This document shows, one piece after another, positions 1 to 10,394 of a stretch of DNA of 64,000 bases (its first letter is position 1; each line of letters starts with the position of its first letter). The notes under the pieces are model-generated. The model did no database searches. It had not been told where the DNA came from and saw nothing but the letters and a program-made list of their open reading frames with translations. The position numbers were made by a program, and so were the translations under genes. The stretch lies in assembly GCF_004359215.1 (NCBI RefSeq), contig NW_027152213.1, forward strand, positions 1,795,600-1,859,599, read 5' to 3'. The stretch comes from Bremia lactucae. Lineage: Eukaryota; Oomycota; Peronosporomycetes; Peronosporales; Peronosporaceae.

Positions 1-514
1 GTAAGGATTGCTCGAGTATCTCCATGTTAAATGAACCGCTCTCTCCATGTCTCACTCGCTCTTTGATTCCATATCGAGCTTTGAACCTGTTCAACCAGCC
101 ATTGGAGAATTGAAACGTATTTGTGTCTTGATCGGGTTACAGTCTCTCCAAAAAAATCCTCCCCTTTTCTTTATAAAGTTCACCCGAAAGATCCATGACA
201 TCTTCGTAAGTTCGCACAAATTTGTAAAGTGCCTCTTCCATGAGAGGGTATTCTACAGTCTTCTGACGCTTCGCATCCATACTAATTTTTGCTCCGTCTC
301 CTGCACCAGCTTATTCACCTTGGGAGATCCAGTGCTCCTGCTGCTTGAGAATCTTGGAAATCGCAGCTTGACTGACAGTCATGCCAAATTTCTCTACCAC
401 CCATTGTGCAATATCCTTCTGTGTTCCACTGGTATCACGCTTCCTTTTATTGATAGCTATGCGGATTTCATTAGTGATAGGAGCATGAGCAACCTTCAGG
501 TGTGCTTTCGCCAT
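1..514 (-). pseudogene. CENP-B/Tigger-like transposase, N-terminal part, two in-frame stops
   Basis: The first segment (514-314) reads as a CENP-B N-terminal helix-turn-helix, with GTQKDIAQWVVEKFG and AAISKILKQQEHW. After an in-frame TAA at 311-313 the same frame goes on into a Tc5/CENP-B second DNA-binding domain, with YPLMEEALYKFV and later FSNGWLNRF, RYGI and HGES. A second in-frame TAA sits at 137-139. No frameshift is needed, so only two point changes separate this from an open frame. The DDE catalytic domain would lie beyond position 1. In the family this protein binds the terminal repeats and moves the element by cut and paste. The plus-strand frame over the same bases is a shadow. Confidence 0.8.
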
Positions 515-748
515 TTTTTGTGTTAAGTTTGCAGTTCTTGCTTAGACGTTTAGATTTGCCGTTCCCGTTCTGTACTTCTTATAAATATTTTAGTTTAGTT
601 AAAGTGTCAAAGTTGAAGCTTCACGTCGAGGGTTAGGGTTAGGTAATGCGTCAGCTGCACATTGAGCTTCCTAAACGAAAATTTTCTGGAGAGAAGAGGT
701 TGGCATCTAAAGTAATAAAACGCATAAAGTAATATTACTTTTCGGTCC

Positions 749-778
749 TAAGAGTATTACTTTAGAGGGGTTCTACTG
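749..778 (-). repeat. Terminal inverted repeat of the pogo/Tigger element
   Basis: The minus strand reads CAGTAGAACCCCTCTAAAG and then a run rich in TAAT. Pogo and Tigger elements usually begin CAGT(A/G)GAACC. The TA next to it at 779-780 fits the TA target site. The partner repeat is outside the window. Confidence 0.7.
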
Positions 779-780
779 TA

Positions 781-1393
781 TAACGGACTTATTTAAAGCT
801 TCCTTCCGTGCACGTGTAAGCCAGGTAACGTCGTTATAAGCCCGTTACAGTACTGGTGATGCTAATGCGCACCACCAGGAGCGAAGGATCATAAAGATCG
901 CTTCGAAAGGAATGTCATCTCAAATGCAAACACTTGTTGGAGCGGGAGGGACCGCAATACGTGGCGTGTCGCTTTCCCAAAAGAAACGGTGGTAGCCCGC
1001 TAAGGGCAACTTAACAGGTTTGTCTGGAGCTTCCAACGAACGTTACAAAATACCGTTATTCGATTCATCCAGGCTTCACATGCCTCGTAAGGGCGAACGA
1101 ATTTTTATCGATAATAGACTGACAAGCGTGCCAAGAATGTGAATTCCTTAATTTAAGCGTGATACACATTCGTACAGAATGTAAAGAGCGTAGGCGGCAA
1201 GGCCTGGCTATACAAAGTGGCTTCGGTACGTGACCTTTTTTAAAAAAGAGATCCATTATCAGTGCACGCGGGTAGTAGCTCCGGTTGTCGAAACGGATGG
1301 TTGCCTTGCCTTTCGTTGGTGAGAGAACATGTATTCCTCGTTCGGTAGAGATGCAGACCATGCCCCTCGGGAGGCGTACTTTCTAAAGATTGC
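781..1393. other. Degenerate retroelement-derived sequence, no gene recognised
   Basis: No conserved domain is visible. A 98-codon minus-strand frame (1065-1361) lies downstream of the C3 antisense frame and may be its decayed continuation, but the residues are not recognisable. The left part (781-1060) shows nothing I can assign. Confidence 0.4.
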
Positions 1394-2038
1394 CTATTGG
1401 AAGGTGCGCCTCTCTTCCGAGACGCGCAAAGGGCTTGATAATTTGCAATCCCTTTCGAGCGCGCGTAGCGCTCTTCTTCGATGATCTAAACGAGTGGCTT
1501 GTGACACCGACTGAGCACGCTCACGTGTCGTCGGCGGAGCTTTAGGCTCCGGATCCTCTATGTCAGAACCATTATGGATTATGGTCTGAGCATAAGGCGT
1601 TGTGTGTATACCCAACGGAGAAGCGTCTGCGCCGTTTTAGGCAGCGCTCTCATAGCCTGTCGCTACGATATCCAGCGCAGACAACGAGACAGCACTCGTA
1701 AATGTTGCTGTCTCCATGTTGTGAGCCATGAGGGAAGTTTGGATAGGCAATAATGCGCCATCATTCTTCCTCATGAGCTCGTTGTCCGAATCACTGCTAT
1801 GAGGTGACGGCAACGGTGTCAACTCATTGTAGTCGACAATGAGCGACGGATCAACATCCTTACTATTAAAGTGGGATGGATCCTTTAGCCCCGTTAACGC
1901 GACAGTAGCAGTAGCTGTCGTCGTTTCGACTAAGGCATTGGACGCGGCCGGCGAATGAACGCGGCGCGTGCGCTTAGTGCGAGGCTGAGTGGGCGTCTTC
2001 GCAGACGACCCACCAACATGGCTCCTTCTAGGTAGCAT
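1394..2038 (-). pseudogene. C3-family antisense accessory ORF, copy 1, broken
   Basis: Two minus-strand frames (2038-1637 and 1615-1394) are separated by a stop near 1635. Together they match the minus-strand protein at 26945-26418: both contain PAASNALVET or PAASNALAET, DVDPSLIVDYNE, AHNMETAT and QTIIHNGSDIED. The frame begins about 130 bp inside the 3' LTR and runs opposite to the element's pol. The protein is rich in Ser, Thr and Pro, with an acidic stretch and an Arg-rich N-terminus, and I recognise no domain. Conservation between two copies suggests it once coded for protein. Function is unknown. Confidence 0.55.
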
Positions 2039-2168
2039 CTTTGGCGCCGTGTATGAACACAGGTCGCTAGAGTGATTGAGTGAACTAGCGGCGCGTAAAG
2101 CTGCTCGCAGCTTCTCGCTCCTCTTTGACGAATTTAAAATTTTAAATTTGTCCTTTAAGGGGAGATGG

Positions 2169-2699
2169 TGTATCGAGCTAAAGTTGCCCTAATGTTACAC
2201 AATCCCCGTTAAGTACACTTGGTGTATTTATGGGGATGGTCGATTACTAAATTAAAGTAATTAGACCCAGCACTCGGGTGTGATTCGCATTTGTGACTAA
2301 CCCTTGTGTATGTGATGCACATGGGTGCATTCACATTAGGAGGAATGAAGGCTAGCGTCATCCGTGATGACGGCTAGCGTCATCGTTACGCGAGGTATCT
2401 AGAAAGATACGCTCACAATACATATTAAGTGTTATCTATAGAGATGACATTTTGGTTGGTAAAAATATGTATTTATATTTAATACAATTAAATATAAATC
2501 AGTCTGAAAACTACTTCCTACTTGGTAAGTGCGCACGAGGAGCTGGATTATCGCTCCCGTGACGACATTAAACCGGTCGCCAACGCGCCCACCGCAACTA
2601 CCTCACTGCACGCAAGAGAAGCTGGTTAAAACGCTTCCTCGCTGTGCTAGGGTGTGTGTCTAAGTAGATGATGGCTGCATTACGACGTGCCCGCCTACA
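2169..2699 (+). repeat. LTR of C3 gypsy family, 3' LTR copy 1 (531 bp)
   Basis: It begins TGTATCGAGC just after the purine-rich tract AAGGGGAGATGG (2157-2168) and ends GCCTACA. A second copy at 27078-27608 has exactly the same length and the same landmarks: GGCTAAAGTTGCCC near the start, a direct ATGTGATGCACAT motif, and a GTGCGCACGAGGAG stretch. The purine tract on the left makes this the 3' LTR of a plus-oriented element. It abuts a C1 pol fragment on its right side. Confidence 0.7.
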
Positions 2700-4242
2700 C
2701 CATCTCTCACAAGAATGGCCCGATGGCTATCCTTTTCCGCCGAATACAACTTCGAGGTGAAGTATTAGCCTGACAAGCAGAATGCTTTGGCTTATGAGCT
2801 CTGTCATTCACCGACTGTAATGCCGCCTATTACTAAATTAATCTATTCGACTTATGCCCAGGATGAACAATGTGTAGCTCTGCTACGAGCTTTAAAGAGC
2901 ACTGAGTCGAGTTTTAAATTGTCGGCACGTTTGCATGCAAGGTTACATCGATTTTCTATCGATAACGACCTGTTGCTTTATTGCACGGATGCTGCAGATC
3001 CTCTGCGCGTCGTTGTTCTCATGATAAGGATTTGAATATCGAATCCTCTATGAGCACACGATACTGTCTTTAATGGTCATTTCTGGTGGAGAGAAACGAC
3101 CTACGGCTCTGCAAGCCAGATTTATTGGTGGCCCAAACTTTATAATGGGCCTGCACATACGTTCGCACATGCAAAACTTGCCAACGGGTTAAAACCTCGG
3201 CGCATGCTGCTGCGCCACTGGCAAGTCTGCCCGTACCCATAGGGTATTGGGAATCCATTAGTTATAATTTTGTTTTCGGTCTACCGAAAGATTTGGTCGG
3301 TAACTCCGGCATAGTGTTTTTTGATGACTGATAGAGCAGAATGGCTCACTTAGCAGCTGTGCTGGATTCAATTCATGCGGAAGGTACAGCTAAGCTTTTA
3401 TCGATCGCGTGTTTCGATAACACCATTTGCCAGTGGCAATTGTCTTTGTTCAAACCCCCATTTCACGGGTAAATTCTGGAAATTGATCTTCGAGCGCTTG
3501 GCACCAGATTGGACATGTCCACCGCGGACGATCCGCGGACCGATGGTCAAACTGAATGTGTCAATCGCGTTATTATAGATGTTTTACGCAGTGTGTGCTC
3601 AGACACCAAAGCGCTGGATCTCAATGCTCCCACAGGTGGGATCCGCATTAAAAAACGCTGTCCATGCCTCTACAGGCTACACTCCGTTCTATCTCAACGG
3701 TATCACCCACCTACGCGTTCCATAAACGATACCTGTGTGGATCAGGGCTTTGTGGGGGGGGGGAGAAATTAGCCGATAGGCTTGCTGATATTAGCCCTGT
3801 TACCATTCGGAAACAAATGAGCGAGTTTCTCGCGACGCGATTAAGTGGTCTTAAGACATGTACGTGACGCGATGGCTGATAGCCAAGACAAACAAAGAAC
3901 AAGCAGATGCCAAATGAAGAAGCTGTATTAGATCTTATGCAGTACATGACCGAGTTTTTCTAAGCGCTAAAAATCTACCTACTAACTTAGTTACCCCGGT
4001 CTTCAAGACCAAATCGCGCCCGCGATTGATTAAACCATTTACGGTCGTGGTCGAGAAGGGTATAGCTTACACGCTAAACATTCCTAGCAAACTGCGTACA
4101 CACCCAGTGTTCTACGTCGGCTTGCTTAAGCCACATCGGGACCCTTCCCATGTGGACTTAAAAGCGCTAGCGCCGAGACAGGCGGTCATGCCGCAGATTG
4201 CTGAATCCTCACCAGGACGTCCAGCTGGCCCTCTATACGAGG
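2700..4242 (+). pseudogene. C1 gypsy pol fragment (RNase H end to integrase C-terminus)
   Basis: The fragment is collinear with 8645-10190 of the C1 element at 4776-11693. It starts at the RNase H/integrase junction (SQEWPDGYPFPPNTTSR-like, out of frame). It continues through the integrase zinc region and core remnants (DDPRTDGQTECVNRV near 3520-3560) and the C-terminal segment (PFTVVVEKGIAYTLN and THPVFYVGLLKPH near 4030-4130). Many stops and frameshifts are present. It runs into the assembly gap at 4243, so its right end is unknown. Confidence 0.75.
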
Positions 4243-4342
4243 NNNNNNNNNNNNNNNNNNNNNNNNNNNNNNNNNNNNNNNNNNNNNNNNNNNNNNNNNN
4301 NNNNNNNNNNNNNNNNNNNNNNNNNNNNNNNNNNNNNNNNNN
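4243..4342. other. Assembly gap of exactly 100 N
   Basis: There are 100 consecutive N at 4243-4342. The round length suggests a scaffold gap of unknown true size, so the order of the pieces on each side is not proven by sequence. Confidence 0.98.
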
Positions 4343-4728
4343 AAAGCCGGGTCTAAGAATGGGTCTGGCTTGGTCCCGCCTTTTCGAGTACAGCTAATCA
4401 CACATGCGGAGGCTGCCTATTTGGCGTTACTCGAAGAGCAGCACGCGCACCGAAAGGCCTTATCAAATTACTATAGTGGCCGCTTATGCCATATACAACT
4501 TAAATAACGTTCCTATAAAGCTCAGCAGTGTGTCCAACAAATGGTGCTGGTCGAATGTACGGTTCCGTACCGCTTGGAGGTCGAAACCTCAATACCGAAC
4601 AAAATGGAGTTAACGTTAGACATATGGAATATCATCAAATGTTGACGTTGCATTTTATGCGCAATCGGAGACGCGGTTGTGCCTGTTCACGCGCGCTCGC
4701 CCAAATCGACGTGTTTTTGACTGCCTCT
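4343..4728 (+). other. Unassigned sequence between gap and LTR; short open frame
   Basis: A plus-strand frame is open from the gap for 54 codons (4343-4507). It holds the helical-looking stretch AAYLALLEEQHAHRKAL and then a stop. In the same frame the next codons still read plausibly (YKAQQCVQQMVLVE). I do not recognise the protein. It could be the end of a retroelement frame whose start is lost in the gap. Confidence 0.3.
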
Positions 4729-4822
4729 GTAATGAGGCACACATTGGTTGGAGAACCGTTTTGTGGTACCTTTATTGTAATGGGGCACACATCGGTTGGA
4801 GAACCGTTGTTGTGGTACATTT
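4729..4822 (+). repeat. Tandem duplication of the first 47 bp of the C1 LTR
   Basis: Positions 4729-4775 repeat 4776-4822 with few differences. Both begin TGTAAT(G/A)(G)GGCACACAT and contain CGGTTGGAGAACCGTT or the TGGTTGG variant, then TGTGGTAC. The second unit is the true start of the 5' LTR. Confidence 0.75.
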
Positions 4823-5059
4823 ACTTTATGGGTAAATACCCTTTTATTCTATTTTAAAATAATTAATTACTTAAATTCCATTTATTATGGGTAACAAATG
4901 TAGTCGCCGCCAGATATATATCTGGCGGCCGAAATCTATTTTGAATTAGCTACGGTAAGGTTTTGAATTTAAATTAAAATTAAAAATGCTGAGTTTTCCT
5001 TTTGATCTTGAAGTCTAAAAGTCTTCCTCTATCTTTAGCAGCGAAGAAGCTCCGCTACA
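4776..5059 (+). repeat. C1a 5' LTR (284 bp)
   Basis: The LTR starts TGTAATGGGGCACAC and ends GCTCCGCTACA, the same termini as the inverted LTR at 24965-25449. That copy is 485 bp, so C1a has lost about 200 bp internally. It holds a small hairpin (CGCCAGATATATATCTGGCG near 4908). It is followed by TCTGGTAGCACTAGTAG (5060-5076), the probable tRNA primer-binding site. Confidence 0.8.
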
Positions 5060-5115
5060 TCTGGTAGCACTAGTAGTCAATCTCTGAGTCTTTATAAGAC
5101 TAAGCCTTCACTGAA

Positions 5116-5971
5116 ATGGAAGAGGTCTCAAAACTTATAGAAGCGCAGGGCATAGCGTATGACAAGCTCAAAACTTTATTTGGGCTTGAATATGTAAAGT
5201 TCAGTATATTCAGGGACCAGAGGTTTTGCATGCAAGGGTTGAAACCTTCATGCGTACGAATCCTCCCCGATCGGCCAGGTTCAGGATCACCCTTGCGGCA
5301 TCTATGCCAACTCGGTATATCTCTGTACCTCGAAGATAGAGCCATGGAGTGGGCACTCTCGTGCAGCGTCCATAGACGACGCTTTTTTTTCTCATGGGAT
5401 TCGGTAATTCAGCAAATGACCAGCATGTTTGCACCGCCTGATTAGGCTTTACGCATACGATCACGGCTCATAGCGACTCGACAGGGTAAACGAGCCCTAG
5501 AGGACCATGCCCAGGAGTTGAGAACACTCATTGCATCTATGCTTCAAGGCCCGATGCAAGAAGCAACTATCGTAAATTTTTTTGGGGTTTCTCAATGAAG
5601 GCGTTGACCGTTCGGAATTATTACGACCCCATCCAGCTACTTTCGAAGACGCAATTGCCATAGCGCTACGCGCTGAGTTCGTCTTTAAGTCTGCTCGCGT
5701 TAGCCCGCCTATTTACCGAACAAGCTCTTCGAGCACATTGGTACCGTCTAATAGACCGGAATTCATGGATCTACGCCTCGTTGAGGAGGGAGAAAAGGCA
5801 CTTCAAGCAGTGGAACAGCATGAAATCATTTGTAGATGTTGTATGTGCGGAAGCACGAAACATTTACGTCCGGCCTGTCCCCTACAAAATACTCGTAAAG
5901 CTCGAAAGAGCTCCAACTCCGACCTATACCAGAGATCTGGTACGGTGCGGGAAAACGTCGATACCCAGTAG
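5116..5971 (+). pseudogene. C1a gag (capsid and zinc knuckle), broken
   Basis: The N-terminal frame starts MEEVSKLIEAQGIAYDKLK. The capsid-like middle ends at an in-frame stop near 5443 (TSMFAPPD, then stop), and the frame resumes as the ALRIRSRLIATRQGKR stretch. A frameshift near 5580 precedes FLNEGVDRSELL. The C-terminus has a CCHC zinc knuckle, C-CM-C-GSTK-H-LRPA-C, at about 5855-5895. Gag packages the element RNA. The stop and frameshift make it non-functional. The inverted copy at 23886-24904 is less damaged and helps to place the boundaries. Confidence 0.8.
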
Positions 5972-6057
5972 GTGCGGGGCGCCCTACTGGGGAAGACCTA
6001 GGCTCTGTTGAACCTCAAGGAGGTGAGAATAAACAGAACCTAGCCCCAATTAGCTCG

Positions 6058-6750
6058 GTGCTCAATGGCACGGGGCGAGAGTACAAGCCTGGCTTGCTAG
6101 TCGCTCAAGCGACTGTAAAGGGCTTTGATAAGCCGTGGTCAATTTTAATTGACTCAGGAGCGTCTTGCAATTATGCTCGACGCCTTTCCCTTGAAGGAAG
6201 TCAACAATACGTTGAGGCGCTTAGAGCGCATGAAGGTGATACAATCACTGTTCGCTTAGCGACTGGGACTCGTGTCACTGTTCCCAAAGTTCCATTGAAC
6301 TTAGGTATAAAGTTTCTGGACTTTGACAGTATGGAACGCTGTCTCGTCCTTGATTTGGATTCGAGATATGATCTCATCCTTGGTATGGCCTGGTTAGAAC
6401 ACCATGAGCCATGGATCGATTGGAGGTCTAAGACCTTAGGCGCCACGCGCAATGTTCCTAGCAAAGTATTGGAGAGTCATGAACCCACCTTTGCTAGGCA
6501 ACAAAAGCGCTATTGGCGCGGTTCATTGAATGAGTCTGTCAGTGCTTTAGACATTGGAATGTCTGAGTTAATATCCAATGTTAAAAACATTAATTCTGAG
6601 CCCGGCTTAGTAGAAAAAAGTGGAACGGCACGTACTCCGTCGAGTGACATTCGCTGTAAAAACGATTCACTGAATGCTGAAAGCATTGTTGGTCTAAGGC
6701 CGAATCATCAAGGGTGCAATATCCTGAGATACGTGGAGTGGCACGTCTAA
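6058..6750 (+). CDS. C1a retropepsin-type protease region (open frame)
   Basis: This is a 230-codon open frame. The aspartic protease motif ILIDSGASCNY is near residue 30 and the second protease hallmark, DLILGMAWLEHH, near residue 105; together they are the usual flap-bearing retroviral-type fold. The later part (FARQQKRYW onward) is a poorly conserved linker towards the reverse transcriptase. It stays open for its whole length, unlike the rest of pol, and ends at a stop at 6748-6750. The enzyme would cut the element's polyprotein, but with the rest of pol broken it has no evident use. Confidence 0.7.
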   Translation: MLNGTGREYKPGLLVAQATVKGFDKPWSILIDSGASCNYARRLSLEGSQQYVEALRAHEGDTITVRLATGTRVTVPKVPLNLGIKFLDFDSMERCLVLDLDSRYDLILGMAWLEHHEPWIDWRSKTLGATRNVPSKVLESHEPTFARQQKRYWRGSLNESVSALDIGMSELISNVKNINSEPGLVEKSGTARTPSSDIRCKNDSLNAESIVGLRPNHQGCNILRYVEWHV

Positions 6751-8170
6751 GTCCACCGAGTATGGTCGGCTGAGGTGGCACCATACTGAGTGTCAATAGG
6801 GACACTATTGGCAGTTCGCCAGGGCATTTTGGGTCAAACCTTTCCAATGCACGTGAAGCGACACGTAAACGTTCGTTGGATAAGGAAGTTGAGTTACCTA
6901 ACTCCTTGTCGGATGTCAAATTAGACACCATGTCTGGTATAGAACCAATACAGGCTGAAAAATTCGGCGACGTGAATGTCCCGGCGTCGAAGAGGCGTAT
7001 TGTCTCCACTTCAAGACAGGAGGGACACGAAGCGTTTAGACACAAAGTGACACGAGTGAGCAATTACACACGTTGTAAATAGTGTACCCGGTAACATTGA
7101 GAGGGAAGTTACTCTTGCGGCAATCCCTTCGTTGCTCTTTTAGAGCTAGACGAAATGTCTATTGATGAGTGCGGCCAAGCCTTAAAAGGCTGGCGACTTA
7201 TCTGAGATGGTGGTCATTCGACTAACAATTGAGTTAAACTCGTCGTCACCTTTAGACGGAGCTGTCCTGGATGACACAAAAGCTGCACTTAGTGTGCGGA
7301 GTGGATCATCGATCTTTATAGTTTCTACGGATCAATTTTATTCCTTGATTAGGAATTCGAAGATGTGGTATGTAATAATCCACCATGTGTTTAACCTCCG
7401 GATAGAGGTGTTCGTCATGAAATTGACTTGGTTCCGGGAACCAAATACTGTGTCACACGACAATGGCCTTTCCAAGAAAGTAGTGTGACGTCATTGACGA
7501 TTTCTTCCGTGCTAAGAACGAGGCTGGAATGGTACGAGAGAGCAAATCACCTTTATTCGACACCAACATTTTGTGTGAAAAAGCCAAATGGTAAATGGCG
7601 CATTGTACATGCTTGTAATAAGCTTAATGCTGTCATTGTTCCAGCACAAACCTTCATTTCTAGAAAGAATGTTCTTCAGGACAATATGTTGGGATGTACA
7701 ATGAACAGTGCACTGGACTTAGTCGATGATTACTACCAACTGCTCATGCGTTCTAGCGATATCCCGCTTACAGCGGTTAGTACCCCCAAGCGGTATGTTA
7801 TGGGAGTGGTTGGTTATGCCACAAGGGCATTCCAACGCCCCGGCAACATTTAATCGTCTAGTGACGATACTGTTCCGCCCTCATCGAGGTTATGCACATA
7901 CCCTCGATGAGGGCGGAACAGTATCGTCACTAGACGATTAAATGTTTTGATGACATTTTTCTTTATATTCGTGCGGAGCAGGGTCGGTCGGATATGGAAA
8001 ACTATTCAGATCATTTTCGAGCAGTGCTCGAGTGTATGCGCACAAATAATTTGTATGACAATGCATCTAAATTTATTTTTGGCGCAGACGAAGTTCCTTT
8101 TTAGGATGCTTCATTGGAAAGCGAGGCCTTAGAGCGGATTTCGCTAAGGTAAAAGCCATAGTTGATTGGC
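6751..8170 (+). pseudogene. C1a protease-RT linker and reverse transcriptase, broken
   Basis: The linker (6790-7420) is collinear with the complement of 22380-23119 but has frameshifts. RT begins at the HEIDLVPGTKYCVTRQWP-like segment near 7415 (frames change). It continues with FCVKKPNGKWRIVHACNKLNA and then ALDLVDDYYQLLM near 7715-7745. The catalytic FDD motif (about 7947-7955) is cut off from the upstream sequence by the inverted duplication at 7845-7946. Several frameshifts follow. Copy C1c has the undamaged motif TYFDDIFVHSR at the complement of about 21890. Confidence 0.8.
7845..7946. repeat. Perfect inverted repeat, 45-bp arms, 12-nt loop
   Basis: The left arm 7845-7889 and right arm 7902-7946 are exact reverse complements (AACATTTAATCG... 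and ...CGATTAAATGTT), with loop 7890-7901. The left arm is normal RT coding sequence (the NRLVT...FRPHRGY region). The right arm is an inverted copy placed immediately before the FDD active-site codons. The pattern suggests a templated, fold-back type duplication. Confidence 0.95.
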
Positions 8171-8760
8171 CGGTTCCTAAGAACCAAAAGGATTTGCGTA
8201 AGTGGTTGGGTCTCACCAATTATTTACACAAAATAACGAAAATTACGCTGATATGGCTAGGCCATTTTTAATTTCGTTAAAAAGGATAGAGAATTATGCT
8301 GACTAGCACAGAACATGGTGCTTTTCGAGCAGTTAGGGATAGTCGTATCCAAGCCTCGATCCTGGCACTGCCAAATCCAAATTGGCCTTTCAGTGTCGTC
8401 TGTGACGCATCGGATTTTACCATTGGCAGTGCTCTGTTACAAACAGATGATGATGAGCGTGAACGTGTAATTGCGTTCGAGTCTAGACAGCTTAAAGCTG
8501 CGAAAAAAACTACCCAATTCATGACAACGAGTTACTTGCAATGAAGTATGCTCTTGTCAAATTTATCTTCCATCTTTCAGGCTCTAAGCCGTTTGTGATA
8601 TATACTGATCGCTCGTCGTTACGCACTCCAACTAAGTCACCCCATCTCTCACAGAAAATGGTTTGATGGCTATCCTTTTTCGCCGAATACAACTTCGAGG
8701 TGAAGTATAGCCCGGCAACCAGAATGCTTTGGCCGATGCGCTATCACGCAGGCCGGATTA
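8171..8760 (+). pseudogene. C1a RNase H domain, broken
   Basis: The domain is recognisable as FSVVCDASDFTIGSALLQTD (8386-8450), with RVIAFESRQLKAAKK after it; the Asp of VVCDASD is the first RNase H catalytic residue. The downstream motif (TDRSSLRT-like, near 8605) is frameshifted. Upstream, the connection segment DLRKWLGLTNYLHK (about 8190-8230) also needs a frame change. The enzyme would degrade RNA in RNA-DNA hybrids. Confidence 0.75.
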
Positions 8761-8859
8761 TGAGCTCTTTCGTTTAACGACTATCATGTCGCCTATTTCT
8801 GAATTCATTTGTTAGGCTTACGCCAAGGATTAACAGTGTGTAGCTCTGCTACGAACTCT

Positions 8860-10130
8860 TTAGAACTCTGATTCAAGTATTAAATTGCCGGCACGTTTGC
8901 GTGCAAGGTTACATCGATTTTCTATCGATAACGACCTGTTGTTTTATTGCACGGACACTGCGGACCCTCCGCGTGTCGTTGTTCCTCATGATGAGTATTT
9001 GAAGTACTAAATCGTCTACGATACTGTCCTTGGTGGTCATCTCGGTAGAGAAAAGACCTACGGCTCTGAAAGATTTATTGGTGGCCCAAACCTTATAAAT
9101 GGGTCAGCACATATGTTCGCACATCCAAAACTTGCCAACGGGTTTAACCCTCGGCGCATGCTGCTGCGCCACTGGCGAGCCTTCCCGTACCCATGGGTTG
9201 TTATGAGTCCATTAGTATGGATTTCGTTCTAGGTCTACCGAAAGATTCAGCCGGTAACTCCGGTATTGTGGTCTTTGTTGACCGATTGAGCAAAATGCCT
9301 CACTTAGCACCTGTGTCGGATACCATTAATGGTGAAGGTACAGCAAGGCTGCTCATCGATCGCGTGTTTCGACAACACGGTTTGCCAGTGGCAATTGTCT
9401 CTGATCCGGATCCCCCATTTCACGGATAAATTCTGAAAATCGATTTCACGTGTGCTTTGCACCAGATTGGACATGTCCACCGCGGACTATCCGCAGGCCG
9501 TGGGTCAAACAGAACGTCAGACAGATGGACAAAGTGAACGTGTCAATCGCGTCATTGAAGACGTCTTACGCAGTCTGTGTTCTCAGAAACCAAAGCGCTG
9601 GAGCTCAATGCTCCCAGCTGTAGAGTTTGCGCATAATAACGCTGTACATGCCTCTACAGGCAATACTCCGTTCTATGTCAACGGTCTTTCCCACCCACGC
9701 GTTCCGTTAACGATACCACTGCGTGGATCAGGACTTGGTGGGGGAGAATTAGCCGATACGCTTGCTGATATCAGCACTTTTACCGTTCAAAAACAAGCAA
9801 GCGAGTTTCTCGCGACGCGATTTAGTGTCTTAAGATATGTAAGGGATACGATGGCTGATAGCGAAGACAAACAAAAAGAACAAGCAGATGCCAAAGGTAG
9901 AAGCTGTATTAATTATTATATGGTCGGAGACCGAGTTTTACTAAACGCTGAGAATCTACCCACCAACTTGGTTTCTACGGTCTTCAAGACCAAATTACGC
10001 CGCGATTTATTGGACCATTTACGGTCGTGGAAAAGAAGGGCGTAGCTTACAGGCTAAACCTTCCTAGCAAGCTGCGAACACATCCAATGTTCAACGTCGG
10101 CTTGGTTAAGCCATTCGGACCCTTCCCACG
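8860..10130 (+). pseudogene. C1a integrase, broken
   Basis: The core is readable in pieces. The first holds MDFVLGLPKDSAGNSGIVVFVDRLSK-type sequence at 9213-9300, and then VFRQHGLPVAIVSDPDPPF (first piece ends at a stop at 9427-9429). The second (9452-10045) holds the DGQSERVNRVIEDVLR motif with the catalytic Glu and a PAVEFAHNNAVH segment. The C-terminal part (VGDRVLLNAENLPTN, then THPMFNVGLVKP) lies at about 9925-10120 across a frameshift near 10020. The second piece carries a short extra duplication next to the Glu motif (TERQTDGQSER). Integrase inserts the DNA copy. Confidence 0.8.
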
Positions 10131-10394
10131 TGGACTTAAAGGTGCTTGCGCCGAGACAGGCGGTCATGCCGCAGATTGCAGCATCTTCACCAGGATGTCC
10201 ATCTGGCCCTCTAAACGAGGCTGCTGACGCTCCATCGTTGAAAGACGGTCTGAACCGCCTCAAAGACCCCTCAACCCGAGCAAGGCTCCCACGAAGAAGT
10301 TTCACCTCGTGTTTTAGAGCATCAAATGCTTCTGTCGAGATTTCGGCCCCCTCTCGCGCTGCTTGATGCGCGTGGGAACCTTCAGTTTCATCTG

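Larger units (their letters stand above)
1..780 (-). mobile_element. pogo/Tigger-type DNA transposon, 5' part, cut by window edge
   Basis: A CENP-B-like transposase remnant lies on the minus strand, and a typical pogo-superfamily terminal sequence closes it on the right. The end, read on the minus strand, starts CAGTAGAACCCCTC at 778 and is followed outside by TA (779-780), the usual target duplication of this superfamily. The other end is beyond position 1. About 240 bp of AT-rich sequence between the frame and the terminus looks like the element's untranslated region. The family assignment comes from domain pattern plus terminus; the second terminus cannot be seen here. Confidence 0.75.

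Noticed and set aside
311..514. Stand-alone small helix-turn-helix gene
   Set aside because: The same frame continues beyond the stop into the second transposase DNA-binding domain, so it is the start of a broken transposase.
47..526. 159-codon plus-strand frame
   Set aside because: It is the antisense shadow of the CENP-B-like transposase, whose domains are clear on the minus strand.
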